A stretch of DNA of 64,000 nt, taken from contig CM065297.1 of assembly GCA_032871835.1 (NCBI GenBank), forward strand, positions 63,351,253 through 63,415,252, in the 5' to 3' direction. Numbering within the stretch: the stretch's first letter is position 1; the number at the start of each line of letters is the position of its first letter. Shown here piece by piece: positions 11,531-23,201 of the stretch. The notes under the pieces are model-generated. The model was not told where the DNA came from and ran no database searches. It was given only the letters and a program-made list of their open reading frames with translations. A program made the translations under genes and the position numbers. The DNA comes from Dipteronia dyeriana (Eukaryota; Streptophyta; Magnoliopsida; Sapindales; Sapindaceae).

Positions 11531-12652
11531 ATATTTAATACCTTGCCAAAACAAGGTCATAAACCCTTTCAGCCTCTGTTTCTCTTACTACTCTCATTAT
11601 CATCTTTATCTTATCATATTCATCTCTATATTTTTAAAACCTATCAAGCCTGTCTTGCAATTGTTTTCAGCCTGTTTTTGTTTTTCAAAAACGATTTTGA
11701 ATTCGTGTTCGTTAATCATTTTTCATTTTATTTTTAAAAAATAAAAATAAAAAGAAAAACAAAATCAATGTTAAAATTTGAAATTTTTGAAAAATATTTT
11801 TTGATGATTTCCATGTTTTTATTTTGTTTTTTTTTAAATCACCTTTTTTTTTTTACTTTTTTCTTCTTCTTCGACGATGTTCTTTGTTGTCACTTCTTCT
11901 TCTTCTGTTTCTCCTCTTCTTCTTCAATTTATCTGCTCTTTATTATTCAGATCTCCCCAAATTCTTGAATTAAATACCAGATGATTTGTGATTCAGAAAA
12001 TTTAGTGGATCTGAAATGAGAGAGAAATGGAAGATTTGATGAGTTAGGTTAGTAAGGATGATAGTGGAAAGACGATCGGAGAAGATACACTCTAAAATAT
12101 TATTTTCCTTTAAGATCCAGGTGCACGAGTGGATCACCACCCACTGTTCACTTCTCAACCTCAACCTTAATCAAGCTCATGTCTATCTCCCTCTTCTGAC
12201 ACGGCGTGTGGTGTTTAGCTCCACAAATCTCCTCGAATCTTGAATTGGAAGATAGTTAAAATGGCGCAAGAGTGGCCATCGAGCTTGCACTTATACGTCA
12301 TCTTCTTCTTTCGGATCACTGCCTAGTGTGGGAATTGTGGGTTGAGGATCTAGAGAACTACTTAGCTATCTCTTTGATCTACCAAACACATAGAGATTCT
12401 AAAGAAAAGAAGAAGAATCAAAGATCGATGGCGGTTTGCCGCTGCTACTACTAGAAACTCTATGATGAAAATCAACTGTGGTCTAGTCGTTTGATTCCAA
12501 AGAGAGGCCAAGTGAAGCTTGGAGTTGAGTTGGATCTGATCTAAAAGGTCAAAGATCGATCCAGTGATGCTACCATGGTTAATTATTTAATCAATTTGTT
12601 TGTAATTGTTATAATATTAAACAAAATACAAAAATTGATATTTCAATATTTG
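11531..12652. other. No gene recognised
   Basis: A pyrimidine-rich plus strand with many TTCTTC runs (11560-11930), then mixed sequence. Short open frames (for example 12058-12243) show no recognisable protein. Element 1 interrupts this region at 12657; the other half resumes at 26623. Confidence 0.45.
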
Positions 12653-12657
12653 ATAGT
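12653..12657 (+). repeat. Target-site duplication of element 1, left copy (ATAGT)
   Basis: ATAGT precedes the TG of the 5' LTR and reappears directly after the CA of the 3' LTR (26618-26622). A perfect 5-bp duplication shows that element 1 is a complete insertion. Confidence 0.93.
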
Positions 12658-12811
12658 TGTCGTGTGTAAATTTTATCAGATGTACACGTCATTAACAAAA
12701 AGGATAAAATTGACAGGTGGGCATCCGAATAGGCATTCAGAAAATATCCCGTAAGAAATCACCAAAGAAGAGGAACCCGAGTAAATATAAAAATAAGTAT
12801 TGAGCAAAACC

Positions 12812-12945
12812 TACTCGGGATCAATTGATGTCATATTCTACTCGGGATCAGTTAACGTCGCTCAGGGTTAGCTGACGTCATGTTCTACTCAGGATCAGAT
12901 GACGTCATTCGGGAACAGCTAACATCATGTTCTACTCGGGACAAA
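12812..12945 (+). promoter_or_regulatory. Repeated bZIP-type (ACGT-core) motif array in the LTR
   Basis: About five degenerate repeats of CTCGGGATCAG.TGACGTCAT lie in tandem. Two units contain TGACGTCA (12873-12880 and 12900-12907); others have TTAACGTC, TTGATGTC and CTAACATC. TGACG/TGACGTCA is the recognition core of plant TGA-type bZIP factors. The array lies about 350-480 bases upstream of the TATA box and is repeated, with changes, in the 3' LTR (25876-26009). Binding is inferred from the motif. Confidence 0.6.
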
Positions 12946-13290
12946 CATGAAGAAACCCGAATAAAGAAGCCCAACACATAACTCGCACACGAACCAAGAA
13001 TCATATTAAAATACGTAAAGATATCAGTGTCAAAGAAGAATTCCAAGATGCATAGAATACCAAATAAGAAAAAGATTCCAAATCAGGCAACGATTTTATT
13101 TCTTCAAAAAAACTATACATTAATAAGGAAATAAGTCCTAACTGAACTATATCACTAGAGTCCCATTCGATCTCTATACAAATCACCAAAATAGGAAAAA
13201 AGACAGACTACTCCAAACAAGTAACCAAATTATAATTAAATACATGAATCTTTCATTACTTGTACAAAAAGGATTAGGGTTCTATGTACA

Positions 13291-13298
13291 TATAAATA
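13291..13298 (+). promoter_or_regulatory. TATA box of element 1 LTR
   Basis: TATAAATA in the context GTACATATAAATAGACCC. The same box is in the 3' LTR at 26354-26361 and, on the other strand, in element 2 (near 43683-43690). Transcription would start about 30 bases downstream. Confidence 0.7.
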
Positions 13299-13601
13299 GA
13301 CCCATAATCTCGTCATAAAGAGGATATAGAAAAATACAGAGAGAAAAAAGAGAGATCGAGGGTTGTAATCTTTATTTCAATAGTGAATTTTAGCTCGGTT
13401 GATTATTCAACCACCCGTGGACATTTCTCCGGTCACCGGAGTTTTACCATGTAAAACTTGTGTTTAATTACTTTCTCTTTCTCTTTCTCTTTGTGATCAC
13501 GGCTAAAATCCATTCTTGTTGACTTTTTCATACATCCACAAATTGACTTCAACAATTGGCGCTAGAAAAGAAGGGTTGAACCTCTGATTTGATTAAAGGT
13601 A

Positions 13602-15130
13602 ATGACAGGAAGCAAAAACAGTTCTGGGGATATCCAAAAATCTCCAGATAATGTCCATATTGGCAGTAGTTCACGAGATCTCATCATAACCACCGAGAAC
13701 CAACAACCATCTCTGGCGGGGATCCAACAAATCCCTCCGACCAGCGAAGACTTGACACGACGTTTCTGTGAGGCACTACAATAGTTGGTGGCGGATGCGG
13801 CAAATGAAGGAGTTGATCTACTAGCTGCAGAAGAAACACGACCTCCTAATCCTCCACTTACAAGGTTTCGCTCGGTTATAGTTGGTCCAGAACCAGATGC
13901 ACCAGAAACTGGTAGGAACTCCGTTCCAATTAGTCAAGCTGGATGTGAAACATCCGAAGAGGAGCAACCATGCCAAAAACAGAGCCATGATCAGATAGCC
14001 CATAATAGACATTGCAAGCATGACCGACACACTGATTGGTTGACATCAGAGGATAATGATCAACACCATCGTAAGCGCTGTCAAGGAATCATGCGCCTGT
14101 AAGGATCAACATGTGAGACTCGACAACAAAGGGAAGAGGAGCTTGAAAAAGGCATGACAGTCACTCGACGGTTCAACCATCATGGAGATCCGGTGGGAGA
14201 TAAAGACGTCGTGATTCAAAGCCTGAATAGAGAGGTTGAAAACAATAGGCGTCAAATGGACGCATTGGTTAGACGTTATGGGTACAATGATTTGTCCGAC
14301 AACGATTTTGATAGTGCATTAACTAGGGATATCCTGCGAACGCCATTCCCAGAAAGATTCAGGATGCCGCACGTGGAATAGTTCAAGAAGGATACGGATC
14401 CTAAAGAACACGTCAGACGGTATAAAAGTGCTATGGCTCAGTATGCCTATAGCGACCCCTTACTATGCCTCAACTTTCCACAAACTCTAGGAGACACAAA
14501 CTCAAGATGGTTGGGAAAGTTACCCCCAGCAAGCATCGAAAGTTTCATTGAACTAAGCAGAAGTTTTTCAAGATAATTTCTGGGCAACATTCACAGGAAA
14601 AAATCAGTGGCTTACCTTTATCAGTTGAAACAAGGGAAAGATGAGTCGTTGAAAAAATACCTAGGGAGATTCGGCCAGGCGGTATCAGAAATCAGCAGTG
14701 CAAACGATATATCAATAATTGTTGAATTCATAAACAACTTACATAATGGACAGTTATCTTTTGACTTGAGAAGGGCCTGTCTAACTAGATATGTAGATAT
14801 GATGGACATGGCAGAAGGATATGCACTGGCTGAAGAAAAAGAGCTAGCTACGGGAGGATGCTACATGCATGGAGGAAAACCCGAAAAGGATGCTAAGTTA
14901 AAGGTACAGAACCAAAAGGGAAAACAAAAAGGAAATGGCAAAGAAAAAAGCAAGGACTGAGGAAGGGGGCGTAATGCTGACCAGACCACGGAGAAATTCT
15001 GAGGAAAATACTGGAAGAAAAGAATCTGGTAAAAGAGCCATGCCGACAGTCTCAGTTTGCCCGGTGAGATACAACCAAATACTGCAGATTCTACAAGGAA
15101 ACCGGTCATTCGGGAAGGACACTTACAGGA
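13602..15130 (+). pseudogene. gag: gag of element 1 (broken)
   Basis: The ATG at 13602 (MTGSKNSSGDIQ) is shared with element 2 (61405, minus). The N-terminal third has an in-frame TAG at 13782, where element 2 keeps reading. The retrotransposon gag domain follows with FRMPHVE (14358-14380), KEHVRRYKSAM, KKYLGRFGQAV (14653-14685) and LRRACLTRYVDMMDMAEGYALAEE (14770-14840). A Lys-rich tail and a zinc-knuckle-like YCRFYKETGH (about 15078-15105) end it; the usual last Cys is gone. At least four stops or frameshifts interrupt it. Gag forms the virus-like particle in the cytoplasm. Confidence 0.85.
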
Positions 15131-15389
15131 TATAATCTTGAAAAGGGATGAGAGGCCAGAAACAAAGAAAGAGACCAGGGCAGATCACAGCTCTGGTCGA
15201 AACCAAAGAGCCAACCCCGAGGCCATTGAAGTAATACAAACAATCTTTGGAGGACCATCAACTGGAAGAAGTAACAGAGAGCGAACACAGGAAATCAGAG
15301 AAGTGGTAGAGGCAAGACAGAACTTTGACGTGAACTCGGTCGAACCAGACCTTAAAAGGGTAAAGGAAGGATAGTACCTAATAATATTC

Positions 15390-15792
15390 ACAAAAGCTGA
15401 CTCGCATGGGGTCGATGTTCGACCAAACGACGCACTGGTCATAAGTGCCCGAATTGGACACAGGAAAGTTAGAAGAATCTTAATAAACAATGGAAGTTCG
15501 GTAGATATTCTCAATGTAGATGTCTACGATCAACTCAGTTGGACTGAAATTATTTGCCGCCTTTTCATACCCACTCAGAGGATTCGGGGGAGTTGAGGCC
15601 AGAGCTCTCGGGACAATAAAGTTACCCGTAAAAATTAAAGTGGCACCGTGTCAAAGAACAGTTTTACTCGATTTCGTAGTGGTAGACTTAGATAATTGGC
15701 CATATAACGCATTGTTAGGTCGACCATTCTTGAATAAAACAAAGGCTGTAACAGCTACTTATGCCTTAATGATCAAATTCCAGACTGACTAG
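15390..15792 (+). pseudogene. Aspartic protease region of element 1 with lost catalytic Asp
   Basis: The retropepsin segment reads RRILINNGSSVDIL, where the family has D-x-G-S-S. The codon at 15486-15488 is AAC (Asn) instead of GAC (Asp), a G-to-A change that removes the catalytic residue. The rest of the domain, with DNWPYNALLGRPFLNK, is open from 15520 to 15792 in another frame. The enzyme would have cut the Gag-Pol polyprotein. Confidence 0.8.
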
Positions 15793-15822
15793 GGGGTCGG
15801 AGTAGTCAAAGGGTCCCAGGAG

Positions 15823-17290
15823 ATGGCCCGAAGGACCAATTTATCGGTTTACAAATATAGAAACGATAGTGAACAAGTATGCACCATAACACAGCCCAGT
15901 CAGAACAAAGAGTCACTATCATTCGAATTTGATCCAAGAGAAGAACCAAAGGAGTCCAAAAGTGAACCGATCGAAGAATTAATCTTGAAAAAAGATGAAC
16001 CAGATAAGAAGATCAAGATCGGGGCCAATTTAGAAGGGAAAGTTAAACAAAGCCTTACTAATCTGCTCAAAGAATACAAGGATATGTTCATCTGGAGTCA
16101 TGAAGACATGGTCAGGATAGATGCCCAAATAATATCTCACCATCTCGCAGTAGACCCGAATGTAAAACCACTAATACAAAAGAGAAGATCTTTCAATCTC
16201 GAAAGAAGCCAGGCAATCAAGCAGGAAGTGGAAAAATTACTCGTTATAGGGTTAATAGGGAGATTAGCTATCCTCAACGGATAGCAAATGTGGTCATCGT
16301 CCAAAAGAAAAACGGTCAGTGGAGAATGTGTGTAGATTTTACAGATTTGAATAAAGCATGCCCAAAAGACAGTTTCCCACTGCCAAGGATAGACCAATTG
16401 GTTGATGCTACATCAGGTCACAAATTACTCAGTTTCACAGACGCCTACTCAGGATATAACCAAATCCAGATGAACAAGTTGACGAAGAAAAAACGGCATT
16501 CACAACAGATAAGGGCTTATACTGTTACACAGTAATGCCTTTCGGATTAAAAAATACAAGGGCAACATACCAAAGGCTGGTCAACAGAATCTTCGCATGA
16601 CAAATAGGAAGAAACATGGAAGTCTACATAGATGACATGTTGACCAAAATCATCTCGACAGACAGGCATACTTCAAACCTATGAGAGACGTTCAATGTTT
16701 TGAGGAGATACCAAATGAAGTTGAATCCGAACAAGTGCTTATTTGGAGTTCTTCAGGAAGGTTCCTGGGTTTCCAAGTTTACCAAAGAGGAATCGAAGTA
16801 AATCCTGAAAATATCCAAGCCCTACAGAAAATGACCTCACCAAAGACGCTTAAAGAAATGCAGCGCTTAACAAGATGCTAAGCTTCCTTGGGTAGATTCA
16901 TCTCAAAGGCCACAGACAGATGTGCTCCCTTTTTTTAAAGTGATTAAAAAAGGAAAATGACTCAAATGGAATAAAGAATGTGAGTAGGCATTCTTAAAAA
17001 TCAAAGAGTACCTAGGGCATGCTCTCATCCTTTCGAAACCAAAAATGGGAGAGATACACCACTTATACTTATCAATTATAGAATTAGCAGCAAGCTCAGT
17101 TCTAGTCAGAACAGAAGGTGGTGTACAGAGGCCAGTGTACTATACCAGCAAGGCATTTCTACCAGCCGAAACCAGGTACTCTCAGGCAGAAAAAATGGCC
17201 CTAGCATTGGTTTCAGCGGCAAGGAAGCTAAGGTCATACTTTCAGGCTCATACAATCCAGGTTCTCACCGACTGGCCACTTAAGTAAATT
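15823..17290 (+). pseudogene. Reverse transcriptase and RNase H of element 1
   Basis: The RT begins after a linker open from 15823 and shows HHLAVDP, QKRRSFNLERSQAIKQEVEKLL, then after a frameshift near 16250 NGQWRMCVDFTDLNKACPKDSFPLPRIDQLVDA. The catalytic YIDDM motif is intact at 16625-16639. Further frameshifts occur near 16480, 16550 and 16680. The gypsy RNase H follows at about 17040-17287 with ELAASSVLVR, VYYTSKAF and HTIQVLTD. These would copy the element RNA into DNA and remove the RNA strand. Confidence 0.88.
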
Positions 17291-17956
17291 TTACAGAAGC
17301 CAGAAATTTTAGAAAGACTAACCAAATGGGCAATCGAGCTAAGTGAATTCGACATCCAGTACGTCCCCAGGACATCTCTCAAAGGCCAAGCAGTGGCAGA
17401 TTTTATAGCAGAATTCACAGAATCAAACCTGATAGCAAAAAAGATGTTGGATAAAAGTTTCCCATGGAAATTATATGTTGATGGCTCTTTAAACACTCAC
17501 GACAGCGGGGCAGGGATCGTAGTATGCACCCCGGAATAAGATGATGTTGAGTGTTCCATGAGATTTGACTTCAAAGCAATAAATAATCAAGTTGAGTACG
17601 AGGCGCTATTAGTTGGACTCAGAGTGTGCATAGACCTTGGAGCAGATGAGGTTGAGATATTCAGCAACTCACAAGTAGTCGTCAACCAAGTCCTGGACGA
17701 ATACCAAGCCAGAGATGAAGGCATGATAGCTGATCATGACATTGCAAGACAACTCCTTCAAAAATTCAAAGAATATAAGATTGTCCAGATCCTTAGGGAG
17801 GAGAATGAAAAGGCAGATGCCTTGTCCAAACTAGCATCAGCAAAGACCACAATCAGGCTAAAAACTATTTCGATCGCACATCTCCTCAAACTGAGCACAG
17901 CTGAGCCAAAAAAATTGAAATCTCAAAAATCCGAACACCGACAGACTGTTGGATGA
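17291..17956 (+). pseudogene. Second (archaeal-type) RNase H of element 1
   Basis: After QKPEILERLTKWAIELSEF-like connection sequence comes a second RNase H domain, characteristic of the Tat lineage. Residues: YVDGS with Asp at 17480-17482, the VEYEALL Glu at 17594-17596, FSNSQVVVNQVLDEYQ and KADALSKLAS with Asp at 17816-17818. The third acidic residue, normally FSDSQ, is Asn here (AAC, 17666-17668), again G to A. An in-frame TAA lies at 17537. Otherwise the domain is open from 17558 to 17956. Confidence 0.85.
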
Positions 17957-18491
17957 CTCAGCTAAAAAAGTTTCTGGAAGAAGGAGTGCTCCCAGAAGAT
18001 CCCCTACAAGCCAAACGTATCAGGTATTGGTCAGCAAGATACACATTGATCAGAGGAGAACTATACAGAAGGGGGTTTTCCTGAACACTCCAAAGATGTG
18101 TATCAGAGGAAGATGCATGTCAGATATTACAGGAAATCCACGGGGGAGTTTTTGGAAACCATACTGAGGGTAAAAGTTTAGCACATAAAGGACTCAGATA
18201 AGGTTATTATTAGCCCACTTTATTCTCAGATGCACAACGATGTTCGAAGAGCTGCAATACTTGTCAAAGGATTGCCAATGATATCCGACAACTCCTTGAA
18301 CAACTTGGAAACCTTACGCCCCCATGGCCATTTGCCATGTGGGGCTTGGATTTAATTGGCCCAATGCCAGCAGGGACAGGGGTAGAGCGAAGCATGCAAT
18401 AGTAGCCGTTGACTATTTCATGAAGTGGACAGAATCTGATGCCTTAATGCATATCACAGAAGAAAATACCATAAATTTCATAAAGAAAAAC
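17957..18491 (+). pseudogene. Integrase of element 1, N-terminal part
   Basis: The zinc-binding HHCC region is read in pieces (GGVFGNH near 18145; CNTCQRIAND near 18258-18285). It is followed by PPWPFAMWGLDLIGPMPAGTG and the first catalytic Asp in VAVDYF (18411-18413). The domain is cut at 18496 by a solo LTR and continues at 20600. The 5-bp duplication ATACT marks the insertion. Confidence 0.85.
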
Positions 18492-18496
18492 ATACT
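18492..18496 (+). repeat. Target-site duplication of the solo LTR, left copy (ATACT)
   Basis: ATACT immediately before the TG of the inserted LTR; the second copy is 20595-20599. Confidence 0.9.
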
Positions 18497-20594
18497 TGAT
18501 CGGAACGATTTATATACCTATTTGAGGTCCCCATTACCTATCGTTTATTCTTGTTTTCGAGTATATTTTGGTATTTGATGTGTTGTGAGCCTTGTGTCGG
18601 TACATGTTCCCTACGGAAGGTATTTGAGTTTAATTGAAGAGTTTTGGAGGTTAAAGGGCAGAATTTGGAATAGCTTGTGCAGACACCTCAACTTTGGAAG
18701 GTCATATCTCTCTCGTCCGATCGAACTACATTTCCCATAACAACTTTTCGGAAAGCCCCAGAGTTCTTCTTTTTAACAAACTTTATTGATTACGATTCCA
18801 AGCTTTCTACAGAAAGTTATAACAGTTTTCATAATAGTGCGCAGAGAAGTGCGGTACGCAACCTAGCGAGACCAAGTTGCGTACCGCGTTTTGTACCGCG
18901 TAGAAAGGCAGCAAGCTCCAAAAATGATGTACGGTTCGCTGTGTTGATGTGTACATCACATGGTACCGCACTTCTGGGTAGAAATGTTTTTTTCAGTCAT
19001 TTTCAGAGGGGTATTCTTGTCTTTTCACCCAAAATCTTGCCCAAACCTCCCACACTATAAATACCCCCTTTTCCCCTCTTCACTTCTCTTCCCCTCTTTT
19101 CCCCTTCTCACGCCTCTTCTCATTTTCTTCATCTTCTTTCATCTCTTGCTCCCATGGAGGTTTTTCCTCCATGGGAGTTCACCATACACCTCCACCTCAC
19201 CACTATACACTTCCTCCATCCATCCATCCATCCATCCATCTTAGAGTAGATTACAAAGGAATTAGGAGCCAAATTCGAGCTAGGAAGGCTAGGAGCATCT
19301 TTGGAGGACTAGTCTTCAATGGTTTTCTCGTATTTGCTCATTTCTTTGTATTTCTTGTTGTCTTTGATGTGTAACACCGAATTTGGGAATTTGTAAACCT
19401 TTCACTTGTGCTATATATGTATTTTTGTACTTAAATTCATTTGGGTTTTGTTTTACTCTTTGATATATGTATTTTTATACTCTTAATATGATATGTATGT
19501 GTATGAATTGTTAGAAATCAATATGTGTCCATGATTGGGTTTAGGAGTAGTTGTAATTTGGAGTAGAAATTAGATACCCATGATTGTTGATTGATTGATG
19601 GATGACTTGAAATTCAATGTATTGAGTAATTTGATTAATATGGATTTTAGCCCCAAAGAGTAGAAAAGGTTTCAGTTCAAGCTTTTAGTTGCTAAATTGA
19701 CCTTGATTCATATCCTTGTTCTTAATGGGTCTTTGTATTAAGACACGATTATCCATCCACGTGACAGGATTGGGTGATGAATTGATTGTGGGGAAATTCT
19801 CTAATCAAGAGGATGAACTTTTATCTAAATTGAATGTTCTTAATGTTATAACAATCACATTGTTGCATATAGTTGTTAGGTAAACTTGTTTCCCATGGAA
19901 GTAAAGACCACTGACATTTCTTTTGTGCTTGAGTAGTTATATAGATGTTTTGAATGCTTAAAGCCTTTGCTTAATTGATCACTTTGTAATTGATCCATGG
20001 TTAGATGCTATGTACCGAGAGGAGACGCGTTTGACAATGCTTAGATAAACATTCACTATGCTTGACTGGAAAGTACTAGAACCACTAGCCTAGCGTATAT
20101 GGCTCAATTTGTATTCCACGTGCTTAATAGGTTCATATATATTGTCCGGATTGCTCGAGAAAGATTTCGGGTATATATGGATACTACCTCTAAGATATCG
20201 AGAGAGATTAGAGATTAATTAAGGGGATAAGAGCCTATGATATACTTGCACATTTGAGGATTAGGTGAGTCTAGAACGTAATTAGGAGGATTGTCACGGT
20301 TGAGTCATTTCCCTAGTGTAACTACATTTCATGCATATCTCTATTCCATCTACCATTGTATATATCATTTATATAAGTTATTTAGTTATATTATTATTCA
20401 CTTTTCAGCACACGCAACACACGAGTCCGCTTGGAGTGTTGTAATAATAGCTAGAACTAGAGACGATCGGTGAATCCCACCTCCCTGTGGATTGATCCCT
20501 TGCTTGCCACTGTGTTAATCTCTGTGACTTGCACCATTGCCAGGCCGAACTTAAATGTTCATATTTGATGACACTGCAACGACGTGTCCTGTCA
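18497..20594 (+). mobile_element. Solo LTR of a Ty3/gypsy element (Athila/Ogre-like), 2,098 bp
   Basis: It begins TGATCGGAAC and ends GTGTCCTGTCA, flanked by ATACT on both sides. It separates two halves of an integrase domain that join in frame order without it. It has a TATA box (TATAAATA, 19055-19062), a CT-rich leader, a (CCAT)n run (19215-19240) and a 3' part with CCCTGTGGATTGATCCCTTGC, which resembles U5 ends of Athila/Ogre-type LTRs. No internal region is present, so it is the product of LTR-LTR recombination. Open frames inside it (for example 18677-19374) are not genes. Confidence 0.88.
19055..19062 (+). promoter_or_regulatory. TATA box of the solo LTR
   Basis: CACTATAAATACCCCC followed by a pyrimidine-rich leader (CCCCTCTTCACTTCTC). 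It is positioned centrally in the LTR as expected for an R start. Confidence 0.7.
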
Positions 20595-20599
20595 ATACT

Positions 20600-21287
20600 C
20601 TACAGGTTTGGAGTCCTAAACACTATCATCACTAACAACAACACCTAGTTCGATAATCTGAAATTCAGACAGCTATGCAAAGAGTACCAAATTGCCAATT
20701 ACTATGCCACACCTGCCCGCCCTCAAACAAATGGGCAAGTTGAAGCAGTAAACAAAATCATCAAGCATACACTGAAAGCAAAGCTAGATGCCAAGAAAGG
20801 AAGTTGGGTTGAAAAACTTCCTGAAGTATTATAGTCATATCGGACGACAACAAGAACCTCAATAGGAGAAACTCCATTCACTTTAGCATTTGGAGCAGAA
20901 GTTATCCCCATAGAAACATCATATGAATCACCCAGGGTCAGCCTATATAATGAAGATCAGAATGTTGATTTGCTGTTACAAAGTCTAGATGAGCTAGAGG
21001 AGAAAAGGGAGAAGTCCCGAATACGAAATATGGCATATCAACATAGAGTAGCTCGCCACTACAACTCTCATGTTCGAGTCACGAAATTCCAACTAGGAGA
21101 CCTGGTACTCAGAAAAGTGTCATTCAATACAAAAAACAAAGCTGGAGGTTTCTTGGCTGACAAGTGGGAAGACCCGTACAAAATTGAAGGAGTATCTGGC
21201 CATGGAGCATATTGGATTGCACGACCAGATGGAGGGGTCTTACCCCGACCATGCAACGCCCAACACCTGAAGATTTTCTATCCTTAA
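20600..21287 (+). pseudogene. Integrase of element 1, C-terminal part
   Basis: Continuation of the integrase core. The second catalytic Asp is Asn (AAC at 20634-20636, in a degraded TDNGTQFD motif that also has a TAG). The Glu is kept in NGQVEAVNK (20742-20744). An in-frame TAG follows at PEVL. The C-terminal DNA-binding part is intact from 20970 to the stop at 21287 (LRKVSFNTKN, GGFLADKWEDPYKI, LKIFYP). The integrase would join element DNA to the chromosome. Confidence 0.88.
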
Positions 21288-21799
21288 AATTTTGTTTCCT
21301 TTTTAGTTAGGACAATTTTAGTCATATCAACTATTAGCTTTGGAATTTAAATCATTGTTGGTTTTGCAGTTATAAATAAAAATCAAACTCAGGATTTCCA
21401 AAAAATAAAGCATATGATAATAAGAGCATATGAAAGACGAGCATGATAATAAGAACATGTAAATAGAATACTCGGGAACATTGATTCCCGAATGGGCGGA
21501 GAAGCTCGAAGGAGCATGCCAGCCGAGCAAGGTCAGTCGACCTTAGTAAAAAAGCAAACCTGATGCATCAGATTCTAGACAACGGCTCGGGGAGATATCG
21601 GGAAAAATTTCTATGAAATGTGCAGCTATGTTAAGCTGTTCAAAAAGAATAATGATTCGGTAAACCCTTGCACAGAAAACTGGAGAGACGTCCTTGGTAA
21701 TGTGTAAGGACTCAAACATATGATCATGGTGAGCCTTAACGTAATGTTTAGGTAATAACCCGAGTAGTAAATCTATTTGTTTGTTTCAAGATGGATCGG

Positions 21800-22130
21800 T
21801 TAACATAAGCCAGTTTAATAAGATACTTGTCGTTGAAAGTAACTGGGTAACGAAACCAAGTTTAATAAGATACTCGGTGAAGTTACTCGGATGAAAATAG
21901 CCAGTTTAATAAGATACTTGGTACAAAAAGAATTGCATTAGCCAGTTTAATAAGATACTTGGCATAAAGATTGCATTAGCCAGTTTAATAAGATACTTTT
22001 GCAAAGATTGTAGTAGCTAGTGTAAGATCTGGCAGTGATTGCGTTAGCCAGTTCAGTAAGATACTCGGCATTAGAAGCAACTCCAAATAATAAGACAAGT
22101 TAGATAAGATACTCGGTATTCGATACTCAG
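21800..22130 (+). repeat. Tandem repeats between pol and the antisense gene, element 1
   Basis: About seven degenerate copies of AGCCAGTTTAATAAGATACT(T/C)GG, spaced 35-50 bases apart. Element 2 has the same family at 47905-48130 on its own equivalent side. Tandem repeats in this 3' region of Tat/Ogre elements are known and have seeded satellite DNAs in some plants. Confidence 0.85.
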
Positions 22131-23133
22131 TGAAACTTCTTGAGCAATAAGTTGGTTTAAACCACTCGGTTTTCTGAATTACAGTTAACACGAAATCTTA
22201 TTGATAAAAATCTTTACAAGTGAATCTTTACAAAGAATAAAAATCTTTACAAAGGTGAATCTTTACAAAAATAAGTCAAGGCTGGGAGGAGGATTTGGAA
22301 CTCTTGTCGATGCTCGGGTCGGGCACCATTTCTTACTCACGGAGGAGACTTTCATTTGAAAGTCAAGTAATTATGTCGATCGAATCATCTATCCATTCGC
22401 TGTAATCTTCTCCAAGGATCATACCGACATCAGGCACCAAACCTTCCACGTCGAGCTCCTGACTGGCATAAAAAGTTGAAAGAGAGTGCTCTAATGGAAC
22501 CTCCAAATGCATGGGATTGGGCTCTTTGCCTCGACTGCGTCAATAAGCTCTCTACTCTAACATCTGAGTTCGAAGAGATTCCAGGAACAGATCCACGTGG
22601 TTCTTGATCGACAGCTCCCAGTTGGTTCGGGCTTTTTCAGTGGCCCGATTCTTGACCTTAAAAAAATCGCCAGATGAAACTAGCCCTCGCTGAAATTTCT
22701 ACTAGAGAAGGGCATTCTAAGCAGGGAATCTTTTAAAACAATCAACCCCCTAGACTTCAAGTTCCAACCTGACCTCTTTGGATAGGGACTCGACCTTCAG
22801 AGTTTGGCGTTCTAAGTCCTCGATCTTTTGTTCATATGCCGACTTGGACTGCTTCGCTTCCTGTTCGGCTTTGAGCATCGATTCCTGGGCAAAATACAAT
22901 AAGTTTTGAAGTGACATAGCCTTCTCCTCTACCAAAGAAGCTCTTTCCTCGGCCTCTACTTACTTTTCCAAACAGTGGTCGACAAACACTTGGGCAGAGC
23001 CCACCTTCTTTTGATAAGTCAATTCAACCCGAGCACAGCTATCCTCACTCTCTTTCAGTTGAGCTTCAACACGCCTTATTCGATTGGCTTGATGTTGTTG
23101 CGTCTGAATCAGCTCAGCAAACTCGGCCACCAT

Positions 23134-23201
23134 CTACAAGGGAGTTTTAATTAAAAATCTAGACAAGACAAAAAATAATGAGAGTTGGGAATAAAACTTA
23201 C
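23134..23201 (-). other. Intron 2 of the antisense gene, element 1
   Basis: Donor TTAT/GTAAGTTTTATT and acceptor CCCTTGTAG/ATGGTGGCCGAG, 68 bases. It corresponds to 46881-46950 in element 2. Confidence 0.78.

Larger units (their letters stand above)
12658..13554 (+). repeat. 5' LTR of element 1
   Basis: 897 bp, TG...CA. It contains a repeated ACGT-core motif array (12812-12945), a TATA box at 13291-13298 and CT-rich sequence (TTTCTCTTTCTC) near its 3' end. The 3' LTR has the same length. Confidence 0.95.

Noticed and set aside
18677..19374. Three overlapping open frames of 67-127 codons
   Set aside because: They are in the U3/R region of a solo LTR, around its TATA box and CCAT repeat.
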